From positions 558,001 through 622,000 of the forward strand of contig JAJTTP010000005.1 in assembly GCA_023313575.1 (NCBI GenBank): a DNA stretch of 64,000 bases, given 5' to 3'. Shown here one piece after another: positions 32,659 through 45,069 of the stretch. Source of the DNA: Eutypella sp. D-1. Lineage: Eukaryota; Ascomycota; Sordariomycetes; Xylariales; Diatrypaceae. The notes beneath the pieces were generated by a model, which searched no databases, was not told the DNA's origin, and worked only from the letters and a program-made list of their open reading frames with translations. Numbering within the stretch: the stretch's first letter is position 1; each line of letters opens with the position of its first letter. A program made the translations under genes and the position numbers.

Positions 32659-35615
32659 GGCGGCCCCGCTTTGCTTTCCAGGGGGGAAATTGGCTACGGT
32701 AGTTAAGGAAGGGCGGGAAAGGGGGATAGGTTGATAAAAGATCACCGCCCGACGCATCTATCTATCCTATAGACAACCGAAAGGAGCTACCCAGCGCCGT
32801 CCGCGTAGCTAGCTTGTATAAATGTAACATAGTTGTACAACTCATGCACGTGGGAAGACTTGAATAAACAATATGCCCCAAAAGACATAGGTATTAGAAT
32901 GATGTCTCTCTTCTACGCCTTTCGACACGAGAAATCCTCATGGAGATAATACCCTTGGGACGGAAAACGGAAGCAAACCTGCACACGATCCGTAGGAGCC
33001 CTGAAAAGGGGATGAGTTATGGTGGAGGTTAGACAAGTCGAAAGCGGGCGTGCCCGGCATCTTCCGAGCATATTTACCAAAGAAAAGGCACCTTAAGATA
33101 GAGATAGATAGATAGATACCCTTGCCCGACCTGACCGCTTGCTCGATTCCAGTTCCCGTCGCCTCGACTTCGTCAGACCGCACATCCGGCAAAACATATC
33201 TTGAGTACCTGCCTACCTAGGTATGTATGAGCCTACTCTGGTACAAGTTCCGGAAATGGAAGGAAGCAGATATTGAGGAGTGCCAATGCAAATGTAATGT
33301 ATACGATGGTGTGTGTTATTGGCGATATACGGAGTACATGTATACAGATAGATGCACATGAGAAAAAGCGTCACTTAGCCACTTAGCCGCCTATCTATCT
33401 ACCCGCCCAGTGGGCTCACGCACTCGTCTCGGAACAGGAGGCTGGGAGATACCTACCATGTAGGTAGGTAGATATGCGCACGTGATTCCTCGTCTTCCCA
33501 ATCTCTCCTAGCTGGATAGTTCCAATATCCCGGCCCGGGAGATGAGATGCACCTGCTGCAGGGTGAGGAACCTTGGAACTGCAGGGAGAGGTGTCAGATG
33601 ACTAATAAGAGTAAAAGCAACATCTATCCATACTATTTATGTTAAGAGTGGGCAGATAAAAGGGAAGTGGCACCCGAATACTCGCAACAGCGAAGCCCGG
33701 AAACATCGGCATCGCCGCCAAGAAAAAATAGGGAAACCCTCCCGACGGAAGACCGGAATGGACAAAAATGGGCGGTTTGAAAGACGGTATATTCTGCCCA
33801 TCCGTGTACCGTACATACCTAGCAATGAGTAGTCATTATAAAGAACATGAAATAAAATAAAGGATAAAGATGATGTTGCATTACTAGTTATTCAAAATTA
33901 TGTTTCCTTCCACCTATGCTCTGCCAATATCTTCATTGTAAGGTCTAAAAACTGCCATCACGTCTAGGTCGTTCTATTGATCTACACGGCAGACGCACAT
34001 TAGGGCTGAGCACTAACTAGAGCTAATTGGGGTTTGGGCATGTGGCCAGGCAAAGCTGGCAAGGTAGGCATCAACATTTGGAGATACCCGCTCCGTAGAT
34101 TTAAATCATACGGCGAAACAGGTGTATAAAGTGGATTGGTGGCTGAGCATCATGCGCCACAGAGTTGATTACGAAATCGGGTCGCCGTCGATATCTGGAA
34201 ATATTCTTATGAGCCTTGTTTTCTGTTATAGTTTATGAGATTACACCTACATATCTGGCGTTCGTTACCTGACAAGGCTCCCATATCCAGTGATATGTGA
34301 TACATATGATCTGGCGGCGCAGCAAGCGCAGCCGGGGGTGGGAGCATGGGGCATTGCTTTGCGCTCGACCCAACGGCTCGCCGGCACTTAGGCGGCATTA
34401 GCGCGCTAAGCCACATTGGTATACCTGGAGGGAGGGCGCCACAGCTGATGTCATAGGCAGGTAAGTATGTCCACGGGTGAGTGTGACCTGATAACGATGG
34501 ACGAAAATTCCAGACATGGCAGCACCTGGGCATGCCTGTTGCATGGACATGAGAGGATCTTGAGCTAGCAGACTTCCCCAGCCACCCAGCCAGCCACCCT
34601 CCGCTTGCGTATTTCTTTAATATCGATGAGAGCATGATTGATCTGGAATGACTCGAGGAACATATCGGATCCAGTCTTGCCCAGTGGTCATTCTTCACAC
34701 AACTAGATCCCTGGCAGGCCTGGCAACCAGTTCGTCGGCTGTTCCGTTCATACCTAGGTAGTGTAATAATTCCTTGTTTATACCTAAGTAGTTCACGCTA
34801 GGGAAGTGGCTTACATAGTACCCTCGAAGAGATTTCAATCCGGGGCCATGACAGATGCTAGTTTCAGAGCATACCTGTGGCCTAGATTCAGAGATTGTGG
34901 GCATTGTATGGATTGTGTGAAATACCGTAGCAACTATGTACCTAGTAGGTAAGGCAAGAAAGGCAAAGAAAGGCAAGAACGTCGGGTGCCACACCGGATA
35001 GAGGCAAACCTGGGACTTAAGAGGGTCCTCCAATCCTATGACTGACCATGATGTACTGTATGACGCAGTCCACCTATCTCCTAGTTGGTATGTAGCCGCC
35101 AACACATTATGTACATACAATTACATACCTGGTACGCCCGGGCACCCAGGTACCTTGAGACAGGTTGACAGGTAGGAAAAGCATTTACGGAGCATCCGAG
35201 TATGCGACGAGACATGGAAGGTGCAGGTGGCATTGGCAAGCATAATGGCTGGATACCTGAAATAATACCTGGATACCTTGAACAAGCTTGAGTAGTTCCT
35301 TTTTAAAGCTATTGGTTGATCTTTGTCTTATATAAATGTCCATTAAGTCCGCTTCCCCCTCTCCCCCCAATTGTCCAACGCTACGCTAAAAGGCTTGCCT
35401 TACCAACTTCGCATTATTATTTCACTACGAACTTCCCATCGATTCCGTTGAATCCGACTCTTACACACCCGCACCTACACCCACTGAGTTTTTGACTGAC
35501 TCTTTTCCAACTACAACTACAAACTGCGCGCATCTCAGCATAGAATTCCATACGATACCTGGATTTTCAATTCTTAATATCTAATCTAGTTCATTAGATA
35601 CCCAATACCGCCAAC
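32659..35615. other. Long intergenic region before PMP3
   Basis: This 2.96 kb has no supported gene. The frames at 34207-34698 (-) and 34695-35120 (-) are the largest and have no family features. Exact TACCTAGGTA copies lie at 33214-33223 and 34751-34760, and GATA tetranucleotide repeats at about 33101-33117. The last 250 bp before PMP3 are CT/CA-rich and look like a long 5' leader. Confidence 0.5.
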
Positions 35616-35995
35616 ATGCCTTTCACAGCTAGGTAAGTTAATATCATATTCCTCGCCGCGCGTGAGTGAGCCTGGGGTTCTTGGTCTCGCTCGTTGTTGT
35701 TGGCTCCGGATAAGTCGGGTAAGACGGCAAGTCGCTAATTACAAATCCACAGCGACATCTGCAAGATCATTCTTGCCATTATCCTACCTCCCGTAGGAGT
35801 CTTCCTCGAGCGCGGCTGTGGCGCCGACTTCCTCATCAACATCCTATTGACCATCCTGGGTTATATTCCTGGCATAATCCACGCCCTGTACGTATTGACA
35901 TGGAATCCCGTCTTGAAAGATTCTCTGCCTGCTTGTCAGGAACTTTTACTGACCTGAGCGTCTCTACCTACAGTTACATCATCTTGAAATATTAA
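35616..35995 (+). CDS. PMP3: Plasma membrane proteolipid 3 (Pmp3)
   Basis: Three exons, 35616-35632, 35753-35887 and 35974-35995, give 57 residues. Pmp3 is a tiny hydrophobic plasma-membrane protein that limits membrane hyperpolarisation and Na+ entry and is linked to phosphoinositide sensing. Both membrane segments are intact: IILAIILPPVGVFLERG and FLINILLTILGYIPGIIHAL, ending in YIILKY. The family hallmark LPPVGVFLE is present. The first exon holds only five and two-thirds codons and the last only seven, so no single frame reveals the gene. Introns (GTAAGT/CACAG and GTACGT/TACAG) are normal. The 2.9 kb upstream spacer leaves room for stress control, but no site was assigned. Confidence 0.95.
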
Positions 35996-37725
35996 GCACG
36001 ACGCCGCTAGGCGCGCGCCAACACCTACTGCTGTCGCGTGCCGCCCCCGGAGGCGCATTGACATGACGATGCGTTGTGATGTGGAAAAAAAGCAAAAGAA
36101 AAGCATACGATTTCAAAGCCACCAAGATACATTACATTGAACGCCATGGAGGAATCCAGCCGCTTCTCCGATTAGTCTAAGTGGCATGATCCCCAGCCAC
36201 CTGGGCAACTTGAAGACTGCTTGTCAACCAATTGGAGATAAGAATCCTGGCATAATCGACGTTCTTGGCGGTGCCTTACTTAATATAATGATACCCCTCC
36301 ACATTTCTACGTCGTCATCGTTTCGTTTGGTGGGGCGGGCAAAGGCTGGGCAGGTATCGGTGTGCGACCCTGCGGCGGGCCCAATGCGACGTCTTCGTGG
36401 CACCAGTCGCTGTTAAGGCGTGCCCAATTGTTTTATCCCCTCTTCCCTTATCAACAATGGATTTGGGAAGAAAATGGCTTTTTTCCTTCTCTTTGCTTTA
36501 TGGCTGGTGGAGGAACTTGGTCTGGCTATTATATCCCTCGGAGCGGTATTTCAAGGTCATTATTGATACCCGGTCTATCCGTCCGTCCCGCCTCCGTCGC
36601 GGACTTCGTTTTTCTCCGGACGCGGGCCTATTTCATGTACGGCAAAGTGGCTCTGGTCCCTAGGTAGACGCCGCACCCTTCAGGCATGCCACTACGGCGC
36701 TTCATACTTAATGATTATGAGAATTACGATACCCTATTGCAAAACAAAAACGAAACACACATTCTACACTTTGCTGCTTCCGTGGTTTTGACGTGATGAC
36801 TCTAATTTTCTAGTGCGTGATGGCGATATCCTCTCAGTGAATTATAAATGACCTCAAGGTCCCCGTCCCGAGCCTGTGCGAGAAGTCGGTCGCGCAAACG
36901 GTAATCGGCAATCCGCCGTGATAGATCCTTCCATGCAAGACGATGTAATGCGTATATGCTGTTTTTTCATAAGAGATAGAGAGGGGGTGAGTGAGGGAGA
37001 GAACAGCAGGTGTTCTCTTTAACGGCCTAGCCTCAGACATCATTCCCCCTCCCCCCCAAAAAGGAGTCAGCGAGAATTGACGATTCGCTGCGTCGTGTAT
37101 ACAGAAGAAACCTGGAACGGGTCGTCATACTTTTAGCAGGAAAGGAAGGAAAGGCGACTGCATCTATTTTCGCAGGCCACTTGGCATAGGACGAAGGGAT
37201 GAGCGTATCTTCCCCCTTTCTTCCACCATAGCCTACGACCTGGTATAGCACGCAAGCGCGAATATATAACCGGGGGAGGGGGAGGGCGGGGGGGGGGGGG
37301 TAATTTACAAGTTATGCCTCTACTACAGCCCTACGGGGTTGTTGTCGTGCCTCTTACACGCGACGGCTACGCCACAAGAGCGCGAAGACAGACGCGCGGA
37401 ATCGGCCAACCGACCTGGCGGCGGCAGACTGGGATGATCATCAAGACTACAATACAAGTAGGATTACAGTGTCTGATTGAGAGATTTCAGACAACAATTC
37501 AGAGGGCTAGAGCTAGGGGACAGGGCCCGGGATCGGAATCGGAATCGCAGAATAGCCGTATTATCAACCAAATTCGATGCGCCTGCCACATGTGTAGATA
37601 ATAATGACAATGTTATACAGGGACTAGATCGACACAGGTTGGGCCAAGATTGGCAAAAAAAAAAAAAAGTCCAGAGATGCATTATACACTCATTCGCTTA
37701 GGTTGTTATTTGATCTATTCTATCG
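35996..37725. other. Convergent 3' flanks of PMP3 and the GTPase gene
   Basis: This 1.7 kb has no supported gene. It includes a long G-tract cluster at 37272-37300 and an A14 run near 37655-37669. Short overlapping frames (36186-36667 +) lack family features and are probably PMP3 3' UTR. Confidence 0.5.
37272..37300 (+). repeat. G-tract cluster with quadruplex pattern
   Basis: G5-A-G5-A-G3-C-G13 is the densest G-run in the window. It lies between the convergent PMP3 and GTPase genes, about 430 bp past the GTPase stop codon. Confidence 0.8.
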
Positions 37726-39340
37726 TCATGCCCGCCCTACCTTGAATGATAATACCTGGGGGTTGTGACGTCAGTAAAGGGGCGATCCGATCCGGGATTT
37801 TCTCACGTGAAATCACTCAAGTAACTCAGCAGTAACTCACATCGTTCTTGCCCACGGCGACGGGGGCGTCCTCGGACACGCGCACGTTGCCCACGCCCTC
37901 GATGTAGGCTATGGGGGCGTCGCCCATGATCTTCCTACCGACGTCGCCGACGGTGCTGTTCTTCTTGACGAGCACGCAGTCGCGGAAGGCGGCCTTGGTG
38001 TCGGAGCCGGAGCTGAAGGTGGAGACGTTGCGCACGGGAAAGACGGGCACGAGGCCCAGAATCTCGGCCGCCTTCGACAGCACCTGCACCACGCCCGTCG
38101 ACCCGTACCGGAAGAGGATCATGTCGCGGTATTCCTCGATGGTGTTCTTGTTCTTCTCGTCGAGCTCCTTCAGCCCCCCGCCGTCCGGGTCGCCGTCCGC
38201 GATCAGGTCCTCGCGCGTGTCCACGAACTCGGTGCCCTCCGTGTATCGGATGTAGCCCTGCTTGGCCATCTTGCGGAGGAACAGCTCGGCGCGGGCGGAG
38301 CAGGCGACCACCAGGTTGGGGTCCTGCTGCTTGGTGATCTTCATGAGGTTCGTGTAGGCGTCCGGGTCGTCGATCTTGTTCAGGGCGATGACGGTGGGGA
38401 ACTTCTCGTCGATGAAGGCGCTCACGACGCGGTCGACGGTCTCCTCGCTCCAGTGCTCCAGGGACTCCTTGAGGCCTAGCCGATCCAGCGTCCGGGCCAC
38501 GACGGAGGACGTGCTGCCGTAGCCGGAGAACTGCGTCTGCAGGGTCTCGACGGCCGTGGCCTTGATAGCAACGTGCCGCCTCTTGATGGAACCCCACCGC
38601 TGCCACAGGTTCCCCTTGACCCACTGGACGATCTCGCTCCGCAGCCAGGCGATATCCTGCGAGGGGTCGTAGCCGCGGGTGTTCTCGCCCTCGGCGTTTG
38701 TCCTCCCGCTCGCGTCGACGACATGGATGAGGGCGTCGGCGTGGCGCAGATCGTCCAGGAACTTATTTCCGAGGCCCTTGCCCTCATGGGCGCCGGGGAC
38801 CAGACCAGCGACGTCGAGGAGTTCGATAGGTACGGATCGGCGGCCTTCTAAACAGGATCCGTAGTTGGGTTTGCATTTATCCTGGACGTTGAAGCGGGCG
38901 CAGGCGCAATCTATCTGGAGGTAGCCGATGGCACGTTGGGGGTCTATCGTGGTGAAGCTAAAGGATGATTGAAAGTCGGCGATTTAGTCCCAATTCCACT
39001 GCACTGCATACAGAACTTCATACAGAACTGCACGCACACGATGATACGATGATAGAACGATATGAGGCTATGAGAGGAGAAGACGAGGAGGGGGCGGCCT
39101 ACGGGTAATTTCCTATTTGGACGTCATATCAGCGGAATGATCTCAGCCCGAAGGATTGTCTGCTGCTGCTGCTGGACTGTTCAACTGTTCAACTGCTGAA
39201 GTATTGGAACATTTAATTTCTTAAGTAAGATGTCGGCGCAACCCACCAACTTTGGACGTGGCATCGGTAAGACTATTCAATGTCGTACTCTTGCCCGCCG
39301 AGGGTTTGCCTACGAGGCCGATTAGAGGATCTCTAGGCAT
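37726..39340 (-). CDS. YchF/Obg-type GTP-binding protein with TGS domain
   Basis: Four exons, 39340-39247, 39112-39103, 38957-37841 and 37755-37726, give 416 residues. It belongs to the TRAFAC Obg/YchF GTPases, which associate with ribosomes or translation factors. G1 is GKPSAGKST (11-19), G3 is [16 protein letters not shown], and G4 is NKID, the guanine-specific NKxD that OLA1 proteins have lost. It is therefore closer to the archaeal-type subgroup, as in the uncharacterised fission yeast relative. A C-terminal TGS-like domain ends in [10 protein letters not shown]. The second exon is only 10 nt; with its neighbours it restores VGNYPFTTIDP, the invariant switch-I region. The last exon holds ten codons including the stop. 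The gene is divergent from the SET gene across 773 bp. Confidence 0.9.
39103..39112 (-). other. 10-nt microexon of the GTPase gene
   Basis: GAAATTACCC is preceded by AAATAG and followed by GTAGGC on the minus strand. Introns of 134 nt (39113-39246) and 145 nt (38958-39102) flank it. Including it is the only way I found to join exon 1 (ending KVG) to exon 3 (starting FTTIDP) with the family residues GNYP in frame. Confidence 0.8.
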
Positions 39341-40113
39341 CGTTTTCGTTTTGATTGTTCTTTCCTGTCCTGTCCTTTCCTTCTTTTTTCGGTTTTCTTT
39401 TTCTTTTCTTTTCGAGGTTTAATATTGACTCGCAGATCACGTGTATGTCTCGATAGCCTCTGGCAGCCTGCTGTAAGTGAATATTAGAGTAGGTATGTAA
39501 TGTCCGGGTACTGTAAATAGATGGTGGCGGGGGAGGGGCAAAAGTGAAAGAAAATGATGATATGCTGTTACAAGGTACATAGTATAACTACCTTGGCAAT
39601 GCGTTATGCATCATTGATCACTGTTTTTTTGGCATATCTTATCGCAACCTATGAACCTCAGCATAGATAACCAGATAAAAACCTTACTTGACTGCAGGTG
39701 GCTTGACAAGCTGCAAGTACATATGTACACACAACTGATGTACACAAGATTCTTATGCATCAATGGGATGTCTTGGCATTCGCGATCCACCGCTACGGGA
39801 AGGATTGGGGCCGATCCCGATGGGCCGATGGGGCCGATTGCGGGACTTCAAGGGTTCCACGAGAGGCCCTGGCGGGGTTTGTAAACCTGTACTTCGTGGA
39901 GTACTTAGGTATGTAGGACAGGACTGTACTACGGATAGGTAGTGGTTTTTTGTACTTAGGTAGTTACGGGTAGGTAAATAGTATCGCTTGATGCAACAAA
40001 CAAGGATATTCAGATTCTCAAATACCTTGAGTTTGAGGTCGTCACCTTCATACGTACTGTCTTACCCCTTACCCCTTAACATTCAACCACGTGCTCTTCA
40101 GTTAAATATCACT
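39341..40113. promoter_or_regulatory. Divergent promoter region GTPase / SET protein
   Basis: This 773-bp segment carries both promoters. It has T/C-rich DNA just upstream of the GTPase start (39366-39420) and several TAGGTA words near 39907-39980 upstream of the SET gene. An in-frame ATG at 39988 could extend the SET protein but precedes a poorly conserved leader. Confidence 0.45.
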
Positions 40114-41817
40114 ATGAAGAGGGGCCAATTCCCTATAGAATCCCTTCCGGCATGGTGTCTTCTCAATGACGTCAAGTTCATCGATGCGAAGCCCCAGAAT
40201 ATCGAGGGCCGTGGATATGGCTTAGTCGCCGAGAGGGAGTTAGCCAATAACAACGATGACGAGAATTTACCTATTCTCAAGGTTCCTCGAGATCTGATTC
40301 TTTCGTCTGCGGGTGTTGAGGAGTATGCGAAGGAACACAAAGATTTTCGACAGTTGCTCGACGCTGCAGGACGTCAGGTAAGCACGCAAAGCATAACATG
40401 TTATAGTGTGATGCTATAGTATGCTTACGAAGTCTGTCTATTTGATTTGGGGGCAGATCCCCCCCCCCCTGCCGGCTCCGGGCTAACCCCTTCTCTAGTC
40501 TACACGACACGACATCCTCTTGTTCCTATTGACCCAACTAGTTCTCTCTTCCCCCGACTACGGTGGAAGCTATGGGCATGGTCCGACTACCCCATGGACG
40601 CAGTATTTCAGTCTGCTGCCCACAGAGCTGCTTGTGCCCACCATGTGGGGAGAGACCGAAATCGCACACTTGAGGGGCACTTCACTCGAGGTGAGCAATG
40701 CGTCTGATCTATCACTAGTAGGAATACGTCGGAACAGATCTGACCATTCTGAAGCCGGCCGTCTCCGCAAAGTTGTCTGCTCTGACCAGAGAATTCGACG
40801 CCATCCGGGCGAAGACGGAATCTATTCCCCTCTGGTACGAGATCCTCTCCGTTGACGAAAATGTTACCGTGCGGGATTGGGTCTGGCTTGACGCCCTGCT
40901 CCGTTCCCGCTCCCTCGAATTGCCAAGATCTGGGGAATCCCTGGTACCCTGTCTAGACTTGGTGAACCACTCGCATCAGCACACGGCATATTTCGACGAG
41001 AATGATGATCACGGCGTGGCCCTTCTCTTACGCGATGACGCCAGTATACCCCCTGGGGTAGAGATCACCATCAACTACGGGCAGGAAAAGAGCGCAGCTG
41101 AGATGCTCTTCAGCTATGGTTTCATCGAGCCCACCTCGGCCACCAGACATGGGCTTTCCCTCCCCCTTAAGCTCATGGACGACGATCCTCTACTGAAAGC
41201 TAAGCTGCACGTCTTTCATCAGATACCCACCCTGGAGATAAGGGAAGACCAGGACGGTACCCCACAATGGTCTGCCCCTTTCGTTTATCTAATGTGTTTG
41301 AACGAGGAGGACGGCCTTGATTTCAGGATACTCCAGCAGACCGACGGGTCGCAGGATCTCAAGATGTACTGGCAGGACAGAGATGTGACAGACACACCTG
41401 GCGCCTTCCGAGAACTTGTTGGCGGTCATGACCTCCAGAAGATTTTCGAGCTGAGATCTGTATCAGTCATCTTCGAGATGGTCCAGGAACAGCTTGAACG
41501 ACTCAACATCCACGAACAGGGCTCCAGCGTGCCGGAAGTTGTACGCGCAGAAGCACTGTATGCTGCAGCAGAGCTCAGAAACATCGAGGCAGACCTCCTA
41601 AAAAGAACCCTTGAGGTGCTAGATCATGAGGTAAGGACGATCAATCCGGCCCCAACCTGCTGTGACGGTGGCGGCATGGGACGGCTACCGGAACGCTAAG
41701 CTAATCTCCCTACCACTGTAGAGAACTAATCTCCTAGCGGATGAGGGTGTGCTCTCCTATCTTGGAGCCACGGAACCTGAACAGGGCGGTGAGAGTATCA
41801 ACGAGGACTTCAGCTAA
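40114..41817 (+). CDS. SET-domain protein-lysine methyltransferase (Rubisco LSMT/SETD6-like)
   Basis: Four exons, 40114-40377, 40499-40690, 40722-41630 and 41722-41817, give 486 residues. The protein transfers methyl groups from S-adenosylmethionine to lysine of a non-histone target. The N-terminal GRGYGLVAERE (about 35) binds cofactor. The insert (iSET) runs from STRHDILLFLLTQ through WTQYFSLLP. The core SET motifs are VPCLDLVNHSHQ and EITINYGQEKS, followed by LFSYGFIEP. A helical C-terminal substrate-binding region of the Rubisco-LSMT type follows. Intron 2 is only 31 nt by the best acceptor (GTGAGC...TAGTAG), unusually short. Its frame and the continuation EYVGTDL support it, but it is the weakest junction. 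The target protein cannot be told; yeast relatives methylate ribosomal proteins or elongation factors. Confidence 0.85.
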
Positions 41818-44800
41818 TCGTAGATGGCCCTTTGAGGTTTCAAATGAATTTCTCGCTATTGCATACACCAGAAGGAAAGACCCAGTCATGACAGTCTGCC
41901 AGGGAAAACACGGCTCGTTATCTAGGCAGACGATTTTCCAGATATGAAGCGTCAACCTCCGAATTACCCATATGGGCTTTTGAGCGGCCACAGGTTTATA
42001 ATCGAGCAATTTACGGCGTTGTTTCCTTCGGGTGTTTGCATCCCGTTGAGAAACGAGCCAGACCGCAGACCCTGTCGTCTATCTATCTAATTACTGGTGA
42101 TATGAGCCTCGCGTGGGCCTGCTCTCGTCCAATCTTTGATAATATCCTAGATATGATAAGATCGACTCGGCAATTTACCCATGGCGGAAGGGGCCATTTA
42201 ACCGCCAGCATTCCGCCCTCCATTGATTCGTTGAAGGCGTGCGGAAGTGAACCCTCAGCGTTGCCTTCGAGTGTCGTTTAGACAAGCTCAATATTGCCCC
42301 CGGCGGGACCGAACATGAAATGTTTGCGTGACTGTTTCGAGTCAGTTGGAGCAGGGCAAAATGCATCTCGACCATAGTTTAATCCACCTATGCAGTGCGG
42401 GCGCGAAATTGACCCTTTGGTGGGAGGGCAGCAGATCTTAATGCCAGGCCACGACTAAAAGCATGCCATGTAGATGCGCGGTCCCAGCGCTATACCCCGT
42501 TCGCCCCGTCATATAGTGTCATAGATGACAGAATGTCACGTCCGGTGCCCTCGCGACGGTATCGGGCAGCGAGCTATGTATGTATATTATGTATATATGT
42601 ATGTATCTGAATTTCCCTCCCCCATCTTTCTCAATTCGCCTCCCAGCTTGCCCTCGTGTGCATTGGTCAGAAACGGGCTGCGCAAATCGGAAGCCTTCTA
42701 GATATATCTGACCAAACCCGACAACGAAATTGCCTGTTGAAACAACCGGGGGAAAGGGCTGAGCCCCCAGGCTAGCAGGCTAGTAGGACCTAGAAGATTT
42801 TGGATACGCGCAAGTGCCATTTGGCGTTGGCTCGTCCCACCGCCGAATACCTCCTAGTTCGGACTATTGCCAAGTAGCGGTCCTTAGCCTTGCAAGGCCG
42901 CCCCGTGACTTGCACGTGTAGGTGATCATGGCCATAAGGGTGTGCGTGCAGTGTGCAATCGCGATTCCCTCCCTTGTGTTGCTTTCCAAAGGGGACAGGG
43001 GGTGGTTTTTAGATACATAGGATTAACCTGGGGAGGGGGGTGTCAAGAATGCATCATATATATGCCATTAATGCATCTTGGACTATCCCGGAATCGTTCA
43101 TGATAGTCGCGGAACATGATGTCTGCTTCGGGAGGTATCGGGTGGGCTCCAACGGCTGTGCGAGCACGACTCCTGATTAGCCAAGGACAATGACTTTATG
43201 GTAGGACCCCGGGGGTCCCCTGGTTAGTCCCCCCTTTGGATACCGAGTGAGTGTTTTGGTCTATTGTTACGCGAATGTCAGGTATCCTTCGCTCCTTGGT
43301 TCAGCACGCGCCTCATATCGTTTCTTACATGGCAATTTCTAATTGAATTGGCAGCCCGTTCTCAATGTCACTGTCCCCCCGAAGGGCTGAGAAGGGAGGG
43401 AGAGAAAGAATAAAAGGGGAAACAGTGCGACGCTACGACCATGGAAACATGTACTAGTTGGGAAAGAAGAAGTGGATTTGTGTGGCCCACTCCCCTCGGT
43501 TCCGTTGTTCTGTTTCGTACAGGCTGACAGGACAAGCACTTGGGTTACCAAGTTACCAGACGTTGTTAGTTATACGATGCCATGCATGGTGCGCGTAGAA
43601 AAAGTGCCGAGAGTCTTGGCTTTTACCGGCTCACCTGTTGACCTCTGTGTGTGTCTTGTCTCTTTCTGTTCCCCAGCGGAAAATTCCACGTCACTACTAC
43701 TGAGTCAGTTGGGAAGTCGTCCAGAAATCCGGGGTAATAACTGAATTGAATTAACACAGCCAAATATCGCCTCTAGTCAGAGCGGACGCTACTCCAACTC
43801 CCAAGCACCTGGGCACAGGAGGGAGGGGGGTGTCATACCAACTTGTGAATCCGGAGTTAGATCGGCTGGGACAGAGGATATCGGTGGTTCGACCTGGTTC
43901 TGTTAAGGTGTATACATCTATAGCGATGGCGTCGGCCTAGACCCTTGATTGCCTGTTCTATAAGGTCCTATAGTCTCTTGGGTGTCGAGTGTGTGACGAT
44001 GAGGGCGGGCTTGGCCGACGAACGGGGCTGAAGGAAGGGTGATGGTGGTGTTCATCCTTTGGGACTCGTGGCCCCCGGTCCTACGATAGTCCTCCCCGGA
44101 CCCCCAGGTTTTTCTTCCGCTTACTATTGGGCGGGAGAGGCCCAGGAGATCTCGACCCCGCCGACTGTTTAGAATACTCCACAAGCCACTAATGTAGGAT
44201 TGGAAGACTCAGAAGAAAATGCGGGTGGTGGGATACCCTTTGCAGGCTAGCAGGGTGGCCTGGGTTGGCGATGAGCAAGTGGACTCCCTGTCTGTCCAGT
44301 CCCTTTTCTGTCTTATTCATGTAACTCCACAATCTCGTTATTCTCTGCCCCAGGAACTTGTGCCCATTCACCTTCCACTTAATTGTTCACTTCCCCATCT
44401 CATCCCATCCCATCCTATACTATCTATCTCCATTCCCACCACCCCCCGGCCTGCCTCGATCCGCATCGTGAGACCTTCGAATTCTAGGCGGACACGGCGA
44501 ACTCATCTGCAACTCATACATAACACAGCCACGCCATGAAATAAAAAAAACCCGTCCGCCTTTTTTCTGAAGAGAGTCGATACCTGAAATTAGTTCCGCT
44601 GGCTCCGGATCTGGTGTTATTCGTGTGGCGTCCCCTTAGTGCGCGATTTGGAATTCCCCGAGACTCCGGTTAGTTTGCGTCGAGTCCCGTGCCCATCTAG
44701 TTACCACGCCGCCAAAACCGCCCAAAAAGGGGGGGATTATACTTTCTCCCACCCCACGATTTTGCCCGGGCTCTAGGAAACGACGCGGGTGTTAATGGAG

Positions 44801-45069
44801 TGGAGGCCCGCCGTTAAGAAGCTCACCGATCGATCAGAATATTTCGAGGAATTTGCATTCGCGAATGCTTAAAGTGGATATAGGGCTGCAAGACACGGAT
44901 TTATAACAAGGATACCCACAGGTGTACACACATAAGCAATTCATATACGCCACATACACACGTATATACCATCTATAAGAACCAAACCATCGTACGGAAG
45001 CAGAATACCGATTAGGCAAGAAAGAGAGAAAGGAGAAATAGAAAGAAGAGAAGGAAAGTAACGCCCAAG
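41818..45069. promoter_or_regulatory. Long upstream region of the facB-like gene
   Basis: This 3.25 kb has no supported gene; frames at 43472-43744 and 44219-44539 (+) lack family features. A TATG/TGTA-rich microsatellite lies at about 42574-42607. A TATA-like GTATATAC occurs at 44962-44969, about 100 bp before the start codon. G/C hexamers that fit the CreA consensus occur at about the density expected by chance, so I do not call them sites. Confidence 0.5.

Noticed and set aside
34207..35120. Two adjoining minus-strand frames (163 and 141 codons) in the spacer before PMP3
   Set aside because: No family features. They sit in DNA with TAGGTA words and no plausible splice junction joins them.
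39229..39272. Plus-strand start codon and short peptide reading out from the GTPase first intron
   Set aside because: It is antisense to the GTPase exon 1 and ends quickly. It is explained by chance.
43000..45069. CreA-type SYGGRG hexamers upstream of facB (for example 43028, 43209, 43729, 44094)
   Set aside because: The degenerate consensus is expected about eight times in 2 kb on both strands. The number seen by eye does not exceed that.
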